The notes under the pieces were generated by a model that saw nothing but the letters and a program-made list of their open reading frames with translations, was not told the DNA's origin and searched no databases. 8,613 nt of DNA, taken from NCBI GenBank assembly GCA_934511335.1, contig CAKSWL010000078.1:1-8613 (forward strand). Direction: 5' to 3'. Position numbers and translations under genes: made by a program. Below are positions 1-5,216 of the stretch, one piece after another; positions within the stretch are counted from its first letter, which is position 1, and each line of letters begins with the position of its first letter. The stretch comes from an uncultured Cloacibacillus sp. GTDB lineage: Bacteria > Synergistota > Synergistia > Synergistales > Synergistaceae.

Positions 1-224
1 ACACGGACGTCATCGAGCGCGAGATACTTGAAGTCTGCGACCGGATGCTCGCCGAGAACCCCGAGGTCGCCGCGATACAGCTGGAGTGCAGCGACCTGCC
101 GCCCTTCGCCGCCGCCGTCCACCGCCACACGGGACTGCCGGTCTTCGATTTCATCACGATGATACGCCATTTTGAGAGCGCTCTGAATCCGACAGAATAC
201 ACAGGGCAGCGGTACGGGATGTAG
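1..224 (+). CDS. Asp/Glu racemase family protein, C-terminal part (5' end outside window)
   Basis: The reading frame opens at base 3 and runs 73 codons to a TAG at 222-224; the start lies left of the window. The visible part has an ECSDLPPFAAAV segment followed by TGLPVFDFITM. In the Asp/Glu/hydantoin racemase superfamily the second catalytic cysteine sits in a similar E-C-(S/T)-(D/N)-hydrophobic-P-P context, followed by a G-L-P-V-(F/Y)-D strand. The Cys here is therefore probably the C-terminal active-site residue. The family includes amino-acid racemases, hydantoin racemases and maleate isomerase-like enzymes, and the substrate cannot be told from this fragment. A strong hairpin terminator begins 11 bases after the stop, so this is the last gene of its transcript. 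It is unlikely to be co-regulated with the minus-strand genes that follow. Confidence 0.7.
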   Translation, partial: TDVIEREILEVCDRMLAENPEVAAIQLECSDLPPFAAAVHRHTGLPVFDFITMIRHFESALNPTEYTGQRYGM

Positions 225-225
225 G

Positions 226-263
226 AAAAAATGCGAACCGCCCCCGGATCAGGGGCGGTTTTT
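226..263. terminator. Rho-independent terminator, probably bidirectional
   Basis: A perfect 9-bp stem, AACCGCCCC (236-244) with GGGGCGGTT (252-260), encloses a 7-base loop. On the plus strand it runs straight into a T-run (259-263), as expected for a terminator of the racemase-family gene. On the minus strand the stem is followed after 4 bases by six Ts (complement of A226-A231), so it could also end the HdeD-family transcript, whose stop lies about 45 bases away. The stem and both T-runs are seen directly; bidirectional use is inferred from the convergent gene order. Confidence 0.85.
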
Positions 264-306
264 CGATGTGTGGTTTTATTGCCTCCCTGCCGTTTCGCGT
301 CGGGTT

Positions 307-870
307 TTAGTTTTGTTTGCCCGCCGCCGCCGAACAGCCCTTGCCGAGGAAGATCATGCTCATGCCGCCGAAGATGAAATCCACGCCGAGAACGACGCCG
401 ATCATCGCGATGCCGGTAACCATATTCTGCCACATGAGCCAGGCGAGGAGGATGCTGAGGCCCCCGGACGCCAGCGTCCAGATCGCGCCGTCAATATGGC
501 GGATGTTCCAGTACTGGATGATCTTCGTCACGCCGTCGACGAGGAAGTAGGCCGAGAGGAGTATCGAGAGCGTCAGCACTCCCGCAAGCGGCTTCGTAAT
601 AAAGAGGAAGCCCGCGACGAAGGCGCAGAGCGAACTGAAGAGCTCCCACCAGCCGCCCGTCTCGTCCTTGAATGCTTTATAGGCGCCATAGGCTTGGGCG
701 CCCCCCGCAACTACCAGCAGCCAGCCGACGAGCATCTCGATCGCGAAGGAGGCCGCAAGCGGCATCCAGAGGGCGATAAAGCCCGTGAAGAGCATCAGCG
801 CCCCCGTCCAGTAAAACCTCGTCTTATTTTTTAATAGATCGTCTTTTGTCATTTTCTCTGAAATAAACAT
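307..870 (-). CDS. HdeD/DUF308 family membrane protein
   Basis: This 187-residue protein is almost wholly hydrophobic. About six membrane segments can be read at residues 19-38, 43-64, 74-92, 96-116, 128-147 and 151-176. Length, six-helix layout and Gly/Ala-rich helices with WW and W-containing loops fit the HdeD family (DUF308 repeats), named for an acid-resistance inner-membrane protein of enteric bacteria. An acid-stress role here is only a family analogy. The ATG at 868-870 has AAGGTGG 10 bases upstream. An ATG ten bases further upstream is out of frame and sits directly on the Shine-Dalgarno, so it is unlikely. Met7 is a possible later start with a poor site. The gene lies 34 bases downstream of a 32-codon membrane ORF on the same strand and probably shares its transcript, ending at the hairpin at 226-263. 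Confidence 0.8.
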   Translation of the reverse strand: MFISEKMTKDDLLKNKTRFYWTGALMLFTGFIALWMPLAASFAIEMLVGWLLVVAGGAQAYGAYKAFKDETGGWWELFSSLCAFVAGFLFITKPLAGVLTLSILLSAYFLVDGVTKIIQYWNIRHIDGAIWTLASGGLSILLAWLMWQNMVTGIAMIGVVLGVDFIFGGMSMIFLGKGCSAAAGKQN

Positions 871-904
871 CTTGTTTCATCCACCTTTATCTTCTGAATT
901 TCAA

Positions 905-1003
905 TTATTCATTTACCCATTCCGACATTTCTTTAAAACGATAGGCGGCCGCCGAAAAGGCCGCGGATAACCCCAATATTATGATGACCATAAGCGTGCG
1001 CAT
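905..1003 (-). CDS. Putative 32-residue single-pass membrane miniprotein
   Basis: An ATG at 1001-1003 opens a 32-codon ORF ending in TAA at 905-907. It has a clear Shine-Dalgarno (CAGGGAG, eight bases before the ATG). The product begins MRTLMVIIILGLSAAF, followed by a short Ala-rich stretch and a polar tail (YRFKEMSEWVNE). This is one membrane helix at about residues 4-21 with a charged C-terminus. It lies 34 bases upstream of the HdeD-family gene on the same strand, so the two are probably co-transcribed. I do not recognise a family. It could be a partner or regulator of the HdeD-like protein, but nothing in the sequence proves that. The good ribosome-binding site and clean hydrophobic/polar partition argue for a real gene; its small size is the main reason for doubt. 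Confidence 0.55.
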   Translation of the reverse strand: MRTLMVIIILGLSAAFSAAAYRFKEMSEWVNE

Positions 1004-1233
1004 TTTATTCGCTCCCTGCCGGTATCTTCGCACAGCCTCGCTTCCTTCGCATCAATGATGTTAGTTTATGGCGGTAAAAAGAGGCTCAGCAGTATTGCCG
1101 CATCCACGCTAGGTAGTTTTAATTATGATGAGTTCATAGCGGATAAAGAAAACTTTTATTCTGTTAGTGCTCCATAAATATCTATTTTATAATATGTTTT
1201 ATCAATAACTGGCTTAATTCACCAAGAGGACGC
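1004..1233. other. AT-rich intergenic region, no convincing gene
   Basis: About 230 bases separate the 3' end of buk from the miniprotein start. From roughly 1060 to 1225 the stretch is much more AT-rich than the flanking genes. It holds a candidate minus-strand promoter (1177-1205) and an 11-base palindrome CATCAATGATG (1050-1060) in what would be the leader of the miniprotein transcript. I see no clear hairpin-plus-T-run terminator for buk, so some read-through into the miniprotein/HdeD unit is possible. A 40-codon plus-strand ORF (1055-1177) lacks a ribosome-binding site and is not called. Confidence 0.5.
1177..1205 (-). promoter_or_regulatory. Candidate promoter for miniprotein/HdeD unit
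   Basis: Read on the minus strand, TTGATA (complement of 1200-1205) is followed after 17 bases by GATATT (complement of 1177-1182). These match the sigma-70 boxes at 5/6 and 4/6 positions within an AT-rich tract. It would give a leader of about 165 bases before the miniprotein ATG, which is long, so another promoter may be used. Confidence 0.3.
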
Positions 1234-2307
1234 TCAGGCGTATCCCCCCGTCGGGTAAAGCTTCGCGCGCTCTTCGCCGCGCAGGATGCGCAGCGCGCCC
1301 GCGGCGAGCGACTCCAGCTCGTTTTCGCCGGGAAGCACGATGACGTCGCCGAGGAATTTTATCTTTCTGCCGACTCGTTCCGCAAGCTCGCGCGAGTGCG
1401 CCATGCCGCCGGTGAGGATCACCGCGTCTAGCTCGCCGTCGAGCGCCGCCGCAAGCTCGCCGATTCCCTTAGCGATCTGATAGATATAGGCATCTAGTAT
1501 CAACTTCGCGTGAGGCTCCGTCTCCGCCATCTTAAAGATTTCGCGCAGGTCGCGCGTCCCGAGGTAAGAGACCAGCCCCCAGCCGGATAGCAGCTTCCGG
1601 CGCAGCTCTTCGCGCGTGTACTTTCCGCTGAAGCACAGATCGATCACCGCGTCCACCGGCAGGCCGCCGGCGCGCTCCGCGGAAAAAGGGCCGTCGGCCT
1701 TCGCACCGACGACGTCGACGATCCTCCCCCGCTCGTGCGCCCCGATCGTCACGCCGGTACCGAGGTGGGCGATGACAAAGCGGCACTCCTCATAGCGCCG
1801 GCCGCGCGCCGCCGCGGCCTTCCGCCCCATCGCCCTCTGGTTCAGCGCGTGCACGAGGCTGCCGCGCTCAATTTCCGGGGCTCCTGAGATACGGGCGACA
1901 TCTGAAAGCTCGTCCACCGACACCGGGTCGACGATATAGGCGGGAGCCCCCGCGGGCCGGGCGAAACGTTCGGCGATGAAGGCCCCGAGATTCGCGGCGT
2001 GCTCGCCGCGCGGCGCCTCCCTCAGATAGGCGGTCATCGCCTCGTTTACGATATAGGTGCCGGAGGGCGTCGGCGCGAGCAGCCCGCCGCGCCCTACGAC
2101 CGCGTCAAAAGAATCCGGCGCGCAGCCGGCCTCGGAGAGCGCCGCCGAAATCAGCGCGCAGCGCATGTCGAGCTGGTCGAGCACGGAGGCGAAGTCCGTC
2201 CGCTGAGCGTCCGCAAGCGCGATATTTTTCTCAAAGAGCGGGCGTTCGTCCTCAAAGACCGCGATCTTCGTCGATGTCGAGCCGGGGTTTACCGCCAGTA
2301 TCCTCAC
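1234..2307 (-). CDS. buk: Butyrate kinase (acyl phosphate to acid + ATP)
   Basis: The enzyme transfers phosphate from butyryl-phosphate, or branched-chain acyl-phosphates, to ADP in the cytoplasm, the ATP-yielding step of acid formation. The 357 residues match the usual length of about 355-360. ASKHA-fold motifs are in order: NPGSTSTK (7-14), DPVSVDELSDVARISG (127-142), HALNQRA (153-159), the phosphate-binding HLGTG (181-185), DGPFSAERAGGLP (205-217) and ILTGGMAHS (297-305). HLGTG differs from the HLGGG common in clostridial enzymes. The start is a GTG at 2305-2307, seven bases after GGAGG, and the product begins at the expected MRILAVNPGS. The Shine-Dalgarno precedes the ptb stop codon, which lies between it and the GTG; only four bases separate the genes, so translation is probably coupled. 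Branched-chain acyl-phosphates are a likely alternative substrate in an amino-acid fermenter. Confidence 0.93.
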   Translation of the reverse strand: MRILAVNPGSTSTKIAVFEDERPLFEKNIALADAQRTDFASVLDQLDMRCALISAALSEAGCAPDSFDAVVGRGGLLAPTPSGTYIVNEAMTAYLREAPRGEHAANLGAFIAERFARPAGAPAYIVDPVSVDELSDVARISGAPEIERGSLVHALNQRAMGRKAAAARGRRYEECRFVIAHLGTGVTIGAHERGRIVDVVGAKADGPFSAERAGGLPVDAVIDLCFSGKYTREELRRKLLSGWGLVSYLGTRDLREIFKMAETEPHAKLILDAYIYQIAKGIGELAAALDGELDAVILTGGMAHSRELAERVGRKIKFLGDVIVLPGENELESLAAGALRILRGEERAKLYPTGGYA

Positions 2308-2311
2308 GCCG

Positions 2312-3223
2312 TTACCTCCCTCCCGCCACCAGGCAGGAGAGCACTATCCCGTAGAACTTGGTCTCCGGGTCGTCGGTGCGCGAGACGAGCACGATGGGCA
2401 CCTTCGCGCCGAGCACGACGCCGCCGAACTTCGCCTTGCAATAATGTACGAGCGTCTTGCAGTGGACGTTGCCGCACTCAAGATTCGGCACGAGCGTAAG
2501 GTCGACCTTGCCGGCGATCACGCTGTTGATCCCTTTGTGCTCCGCAGCCTCCCTTGAGGCCACGACGTCTATCGCCATCGGCCCCTCGACTGTGCAGGTA
2601 CAGGGCAGCTCGTCAAACTCTCCCTCGCGCCAGGCGGCGACTAAGGCGGCGGCGTCCACGGTCGACGGTATATTGGGGTCCACCCGCTCGTTGGCCGCGA
2701 TGCAGGCGACGTTGACGTGCTCGTAGCCGAGGGCGTGAATGGCCCTCAGCGCGTTCCTCAGGAGATGCTTCTTCTGCTCCAGCGTCGGCGTGACCAGGAA
2801 GGCGCTGTCGGTGCAGAAGGAGAGGTGACGTTCGCCGGGGATCTCCATCACCGCGAGATGGCTTACGAGATGGCCCGTGCGCAGCCCCTGCTCACGGTCA
2901 AGTACGGCGTGCATGAAGTCGGAGGTGTTGACGAGTCCCTTCATGAGGGCGTCGCCCGCGCCGTCGCGAACGAGCGAGACCGCCTTTTTCACCGCCTCCA
3001 CAGGAGAGCCGGCGTGAACGATCTCGGACTTTTCCAAGATGCCGAGCTCCGCGGCGAGCGGAGCGACGACGCCCTCGTCGCCGGTGAATACCGCGTGTCC
3101 GAGCCCCTTGTCAAAGGCCAGCTTCACCGCCTCGATCGTCTCCCGGTCCGCCGCGGCGGCGATCAGGCTGCTGCCGCTGAGACAGCCGCAATTGCTTATC
3201 ATTTCGTCAAAGGTCTTATACAT
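2312..3223 (-). CDS. ptb: Phosphate butyryltransferase (acyl-CoA to acyl phosphate)
   Basis: This cytoplasmic enzyme exchanges CoA for phosphate on butyryl-CoA or branched acyl-CoAs and feeds butyrate kinase, encoded immediately downstream. At 303 residues it is the normal length for the short PTA_PTB family members. Family landmarks include DALMKGLVNT (91-100), GPMAIDVVAS (214-223), AGKVDLTLVPNLECGN (237-252) and the C-terminal GAKVPIVLVSRTDDPETK (272-289). The ATG at 3221-3223 follows GGGGAGG by seven bases, and the product aligns with the usual family N-terminus. It is the first gene of the minus-strand ptb-buk pair and is transcribed divergently from the MATE gene. The acyl specificity (butyryl versus isobutyryl, isovaleryl or aryl-acetyl) cannot be read from sequence. 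Confidence 0.92.
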   Translation of the reverse strand: MYKTFDEMISNCGCLSGSSLIAAAADRETIEAVKLAFDKGLGHAVFTGDEGVVAPLAAELGILEKSEIVHAGSPVEAVKKAVSLVRDGAGDALMKGLVNTSDFMHAVLDREQGLRTGHLVSHLAVMEIPGERHLSFCTDSAFLVTPTLEQKKHLLRNALRAIHALGYEHVNVACIAANERVDPNIPSTVDAAALVAAWREGEFDELPCTCTVEGPMAIDVVASREAAEHKGINSVIAGKVDLTLVPNLECGNVHCKTLVHYCKAKFGGVVLGAKVPIVLVSRTDDPETKFYGIVLSCLVAGGR

Positions 3224-3270
3224 CGATATTCCTCCCCGTCCGTTTTAAGGATTCCCTTCAAATATGAGAC

Positions 3271-3276
3271 ATTATA
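3271..3276 (-). promoter_or_regulatory. Candidate -10 box for ptb-buk
   Basis: The minus strand reads a perfect TATAAT here (complement of 3271-3276), within TTTTTATAATG. Transcription would start roughly 40 bases before the ptb ATG. The 16-18-base-upstream hexamer is a poor match to TTGACA (for example CGGATT), so either an activator is needed or the box is fortuitous. A second TATAAT on the same strand near 3335-3340 also lacks a good -35. Confidence 0.35.
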
Positions 3277-3302
3277 AAAATACGGGAACGATAAATCCGC
3301 CG

Positions 3303-3358
3303 GACATTTGGCATATTCAACTAAGTAAATTATACTATAATTGGCGTAAGACATTTGG
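3303..3358 (+). repeat. Direct repeat GACATTTGG flanking the MATE promoter
   Basis: GACATTTGG occurs at 3303-3311 and again at 3350-3358, 47 bases apart start to start. The first copy overlaps the -35 box of the MATE promoter and the second lies just past its start site. Such placement would suit an operator pair. The repeat is seen directly; a regulatory role is inferred. Confidence 0.35.
3308..3336 (+). promoter_or_regulatory. Sigma-70-type promoter for the MATE gene
   Basis: TTGGCA (3308-3313) and TATACT (3331-3336) each match consensus at five of six positions, with an ideal 17-base spacer. Start would be near 3343. The transcript would carry a leader of about 125 bases containing a 28-codon ORF before the MATE start. 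No better plus-strand promoter is visible in the interval. Confidence 0.7.
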
Positions 3359-3376
3359 GTTGGGAGATTTTTTTAA

Positions 3377-3463
3377 GTGAAGATAAACTATACGGAAGCG
3401 CTTGGCGCGGCGGGCGGTTTGCCGCGCTCTGTCATTTGCCGCGGAAAGCGAAAGGAATTATAG
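3377..3463 (+). CDS. Possible 28-codon leader ORF upstream of the MATE gene
   Basis: A GTG at 3377-3379 opens 28 codons ending with TAG at 3461-3463, seven bases before the MATE ATG. TTGGGAG about ten bases upstream is a plausible ribosome-binding site. The peptide begins MKINYTEALGAAGG and ends in a basic CRGKRKEL tail. It matches no family I know and has no membrane segment. Its last codons cover AAAGGA and its stop overlaps the start of AGGGG, the only Shine-Dalgarno-like sequences before the MATE start. Ribosomes finishing it could therefore re-initiate on the transporter. A coupling or attenuation leader is the natural reading; chance occurrence is the alternative. Confidence 0.35.
   Translation: MKINYTEALGAAGGLPRSVICRGKRKEL
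3405..3427 (+). promoter_or_regulatory. GC-rich hairpin in the MATE leader
   Basis: GCGCGGC (3405-3411) pairs perfectly with GCCGCGC (3421-3427) around a nine-base loop. It lies inside the leader ORF and is preceded by the palindrome AAGCGCTT (3396-3403). No T-run follows, so it is not an intrinsic terminator. It could affect translation of the leader ORF or access to the transporter start. Confidence 0.35.
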
Positions 3464-3469
3464 GGGCTG

Positions 3470-4888
3470 ATGAAAATTATTAAAAGAGCAAGGCTCATCC
3501 TGAAGCGAAACGGCCCCGTGGATCTCGGCGGCGATCCGGTCCTCGGCTCGCTCGTGCGCCTGTCGATACCCTCTATCGCGATGGTGCTCTTCCACACGCT
3601 CTTCAACCTCGTGGATACGATATTTATCTCCTGGCTCGGAGAGAGCCACATGGTCGCGATCTCCTACACCTTCCCCGTGCAGATCGGCGTCTGGGCGGTG
3701 CTTGAGGGCGTCGGCAACGGCGTCACGGCGCTCGTGGGACGCAGGCTCGGCGAGGGGGAGCGCGAGCGCGCGCAAAAGACGGCGACGGCGGGGCTGGCCT
3801 TCGCCTACATCCTTTGCCTGCTCTGGATACCCTTCTTATTCCCCGGACCCTCGAACGCCTTCTTTCGGATGCTGGGAGCGACGGACCCCGTCACCCTGCG
3901 TCAGGCGTGGCTTTACAACATGTGGATACCGCCGACCATCGTGCTCATCAGCTTTTCGTATGTCGCAAACTCCATCTTCCGCTGTCAGGGCAATACAATG
4001 GTGCCGCTCTACTTTTTCCTCATCGCCAACGGGCTGAATTTCGTGCTCGACCCGCTGTTCATCTTCACCTTCGGCTGGGGCATGACCGGCGCGGCGGCGG
4101 CCACCTTCCTCGGGCGCTTCGTCGGCACCTTTTATCTGATAAAGAAATTACGCGAAGCAAGCGAGATCAAGCTTGACTTTTTCACGCGCCCGCGGCGCTG
4201 GATGCTGAAAACATGGGGCGGCATCACTGCTATCGGACTGCCCGTGACCCTCACCACCGGCAGCGTCGCCTTCGGCATGGGCACCGTCAACAGAATCCTC
4301 TCCACCACCTACGGCAACGTCGCCGTCGCCGGCTGGATGGTCGGCCTGCGCATCGAGGACATCGCCTTCAACACGCTGATGGGAATAAATGACGCGCTCG
4401 TCCCCTTTCTCTCCTTTAACTACGGCCGGCGCAACCTCGAGCGCATGAGGCGCGGCATCAGTTCGTCGTTCATCATCAGCGGCGTCATCACCGTAACGTT
4501 CGGTCTTGCGATCGCCTTCGTCCCCCGCCCGATAATCAGCCTCTTCCGCCCCTCGGAGGAGGTCGCGGCCGTCGCGATCCAGGCGATCCGCATAACCATC
4601 GCGGGCTACCCGATGGTGATTTACAGCGTGCTCTATAACGCGCTCTTCATCGCCACGGGATACTCGGCCTACGGGCTCGTCATCCAGGCCTGCCGCAGCA
4701 TGCTGCTGCGCGTGCCGGCGGTCTGGCTGCTCGCCGGCGCCGTCTCTATAGACTGGGTGTGGCTCTTCCAGCCGATCTCCTTCGCGGGCGCGGCGGCGCT
4801 GACCTGGCTATTTTCCTGGATCCTGATGAAGAGGCTGCGCCGGACGACGGATGCGGCGGCGCTGGACAAAAGTATCTCCGCTATGTAA
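3470..4888 (+). CDS. MATE family efflux transporter
   Basis: This 472-residue inner-membrane protein has the length and twelve-helix pattern of MATE (multidrug and toxic compound extrusion) antiporters, which export organic cations and other compounds using Na+ or H+ gradients. Two homologous halves are visible. The first starts with LSIPSIAMVLFHTLFNLVDTIF (31-52) and contains NFVLDPLFIF (190-199). The second starts with IGLPVTLTTGSVAFGMGTVNRI (255-276) and includes the loop NYGRRNLERMRRG (317-329). The C-terminal tail (from about 454) is basic then polar. The substrate is unknown. The ATG at 3470 is chosen because an in-frame stop lies at 3461-3463 and the next Met (residue 38) is inside the first helix. 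Its ribosome-binding site is imperfect: AGGGG is only three bases away and AAAGGA is about thirteen. It is divergent from ptb-buk and lies upstream of the ior genes, which have their own promoter. Confidence 0.9.
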   Translation: MKIIKRARLILKRNGPVDLGGDPVLGSLVRLSIPSIAMVLFHTLFNLVDTIFISWLGESHMVAISYTFPVQIGVWAVLEGVGNGVTALVGRRLGEGERERAQKTATAGLAFAYILCLLWIPFLFPGPSNAFFRMLGATDPVTLRQAWLYNMWIPPTIVLISFSYVANSIFRCQGNTMVPLYFFLIANGLNFVLDPLFIFTFGWGMTGAAAATFLGRFVGTFYLIKKLREASEIKLDFFTRPRRWMLKTWGGITAIGLPVTLTTGSVAFGMGTVNRILSTTYGNVAVAGWMVGLRIEDIAFNTLMGINDALVPFLSFNYGRRNLERMRRGISSSFIISGVITVTFGLAIAFVPRPIISLFRPSEEVAAVAIQAIRITIAGYPMVIYSVLYNALFIATGYSAYGLVIQACRSMLLRVPAVWLLAGAVSIDWVWLFQPISFAGAAALTWLFSWILMKRLRRTTDAAALDKSISAM

Positions 4889-5005
4889 GCGGCCCGGACA
4901 TAGGCGCAAGGCCTCCAGGACAAACTCTCAAAACCTTTGAGCGAAAGCATTAAACGGCAGGGGACAGTTTTTCAGGCGCCCGCCTGTGCAAATCGCCGCA
5001 AAACC
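4889..5005. other. Intergenic region after the MATE gene, no clear terminator
   Basis: This stretch holds no supportable gene. Two small hairpins are visible: CTCAAA/TTTGAG with a three-base loop (4927-4941) and CAGGC/GCCTG with a four-base loop (4973-4986). Neither is followed by a T-run on the plus strand; five Ts precede the second one (4968-4972). Read-through from the MATE gene into the ior genes is therefore not excluded. Confidence 0.45.
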
Positions 5006-5034
5006 TTGACATATCCGGGCGTAGGGGATATAAA
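5006..5034 (+). promoter_or_regulatory. Near-consensus promoter for the ior operon
   Basis: A perfect TTGACA (5006-5011) and TATAAA (5029-5034, five of six) are separated by exactly 17 bases. The start site would be near 5041, giving an iorA leader of about 175 bases. This is the best promoter in the window and suggests strong basal expression of iorA-iorB and the downstream ligase. Confidence 0.8.
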
Positions 5035-5040
5035 TATTCG

Positions 5041-5216
5041 CGGAAGAAGGGGGAGAGCCCTCTTCGGCTTTAGGTTAGCGGAGCTTTAGCGAGACGATAG
5101 ATAAGCGAAGACAAGTTTATTGACTGTGTGATTACATTCAAGGCTTTGTCGTTTGCGCGGCGAGGTCTTTTTTTATTGACCGGCGTTTTTTAAATATATG
5201 TGTGGGGGAAAGATCA
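5041..5216 (+). promoter_or_regulatory. Long structured 5' leader of iorA
   Basis: At the predicted transcript start, GAAGAAGGG (5043-5051) pairs with CCCTCTTC (5058-5065) as an eight-pair stem with one bulged A and a six-base loop. Beyond it lie two copies of GCTTTAG (5067-5073, 5083-5089) and two of TTTATTGAC (5116-5124, 5172-5180). There are T-runs at 5168-5174 and 5186-5191. I do not recognise a known riboswitch or T-box. The leader may stabilise the message or regulate it. The second T-run could belong to an attenuator, but I find no strong stem directly before it. Confidence 0.4.
5204..5210 (+). promoter_or_regulatory. Ribosome-binding site deciding the iorA start
   Basis: GGGGG followed by AA sits eight bases before the ATG at 5217-5219. 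The longer in-frame alternative, GTG at 5202, overlaps this site and has no Shine-Dalgarno of its own, so the ATG is preferred. The product then begins MAVKVCMGNEA, as is usual for IorA. Confidence 0.75.

Noticed and set aside
268..834. 188-codon plus-strand ORF opposite the HdeD-family gene
   Set aside because: It is the antisense of a well-supported membrane protein gene, its product is an Arg/Glu/His-rich low-complexity string, and it has no family features.
1005..1052. 15-codon minus-strand ORF ending one base before the miniprotein start
   Set aside because: It lacks a ribosome-binding site and its product is a basic string, so chance is the simplest explanation.
1055..1177. 40-codon plus-strand ORF in the AT-rich gap
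   Set aside because: Composition looks somewhat protein-like, but there is no Shine-Dalgarno before either ATG and no plus-strand promoter of quality. It has no neighbour to be coupled with. A gene relic cannot be excluded.
2717..3277. 186-codon plus-strand ORF
   Set aside because: It is antisense to ptb, has no recognisable domain, and its product looks like a reverse-strand shadow.
4927..4941. Hairpin after the MATE gene as a possible terminator
   Set aside because: The stem is only six mostly A-T pairs with a three-base loop, and no T-run follows.
5128..5193. 21-codon GTG-started ORF in the ior leader
   Set aside because: No Shine-Dalgarno precedes the GTG, and the hydrophobic residues come mainly from T-runs.
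5202..5216. GTG at 5202 as the iorA start
   Set aside because: It overlaps the Shine-Dalgarno of the ATG at 5217 and has none itself. The extra five residues are not a usual part of the family N-terminus.
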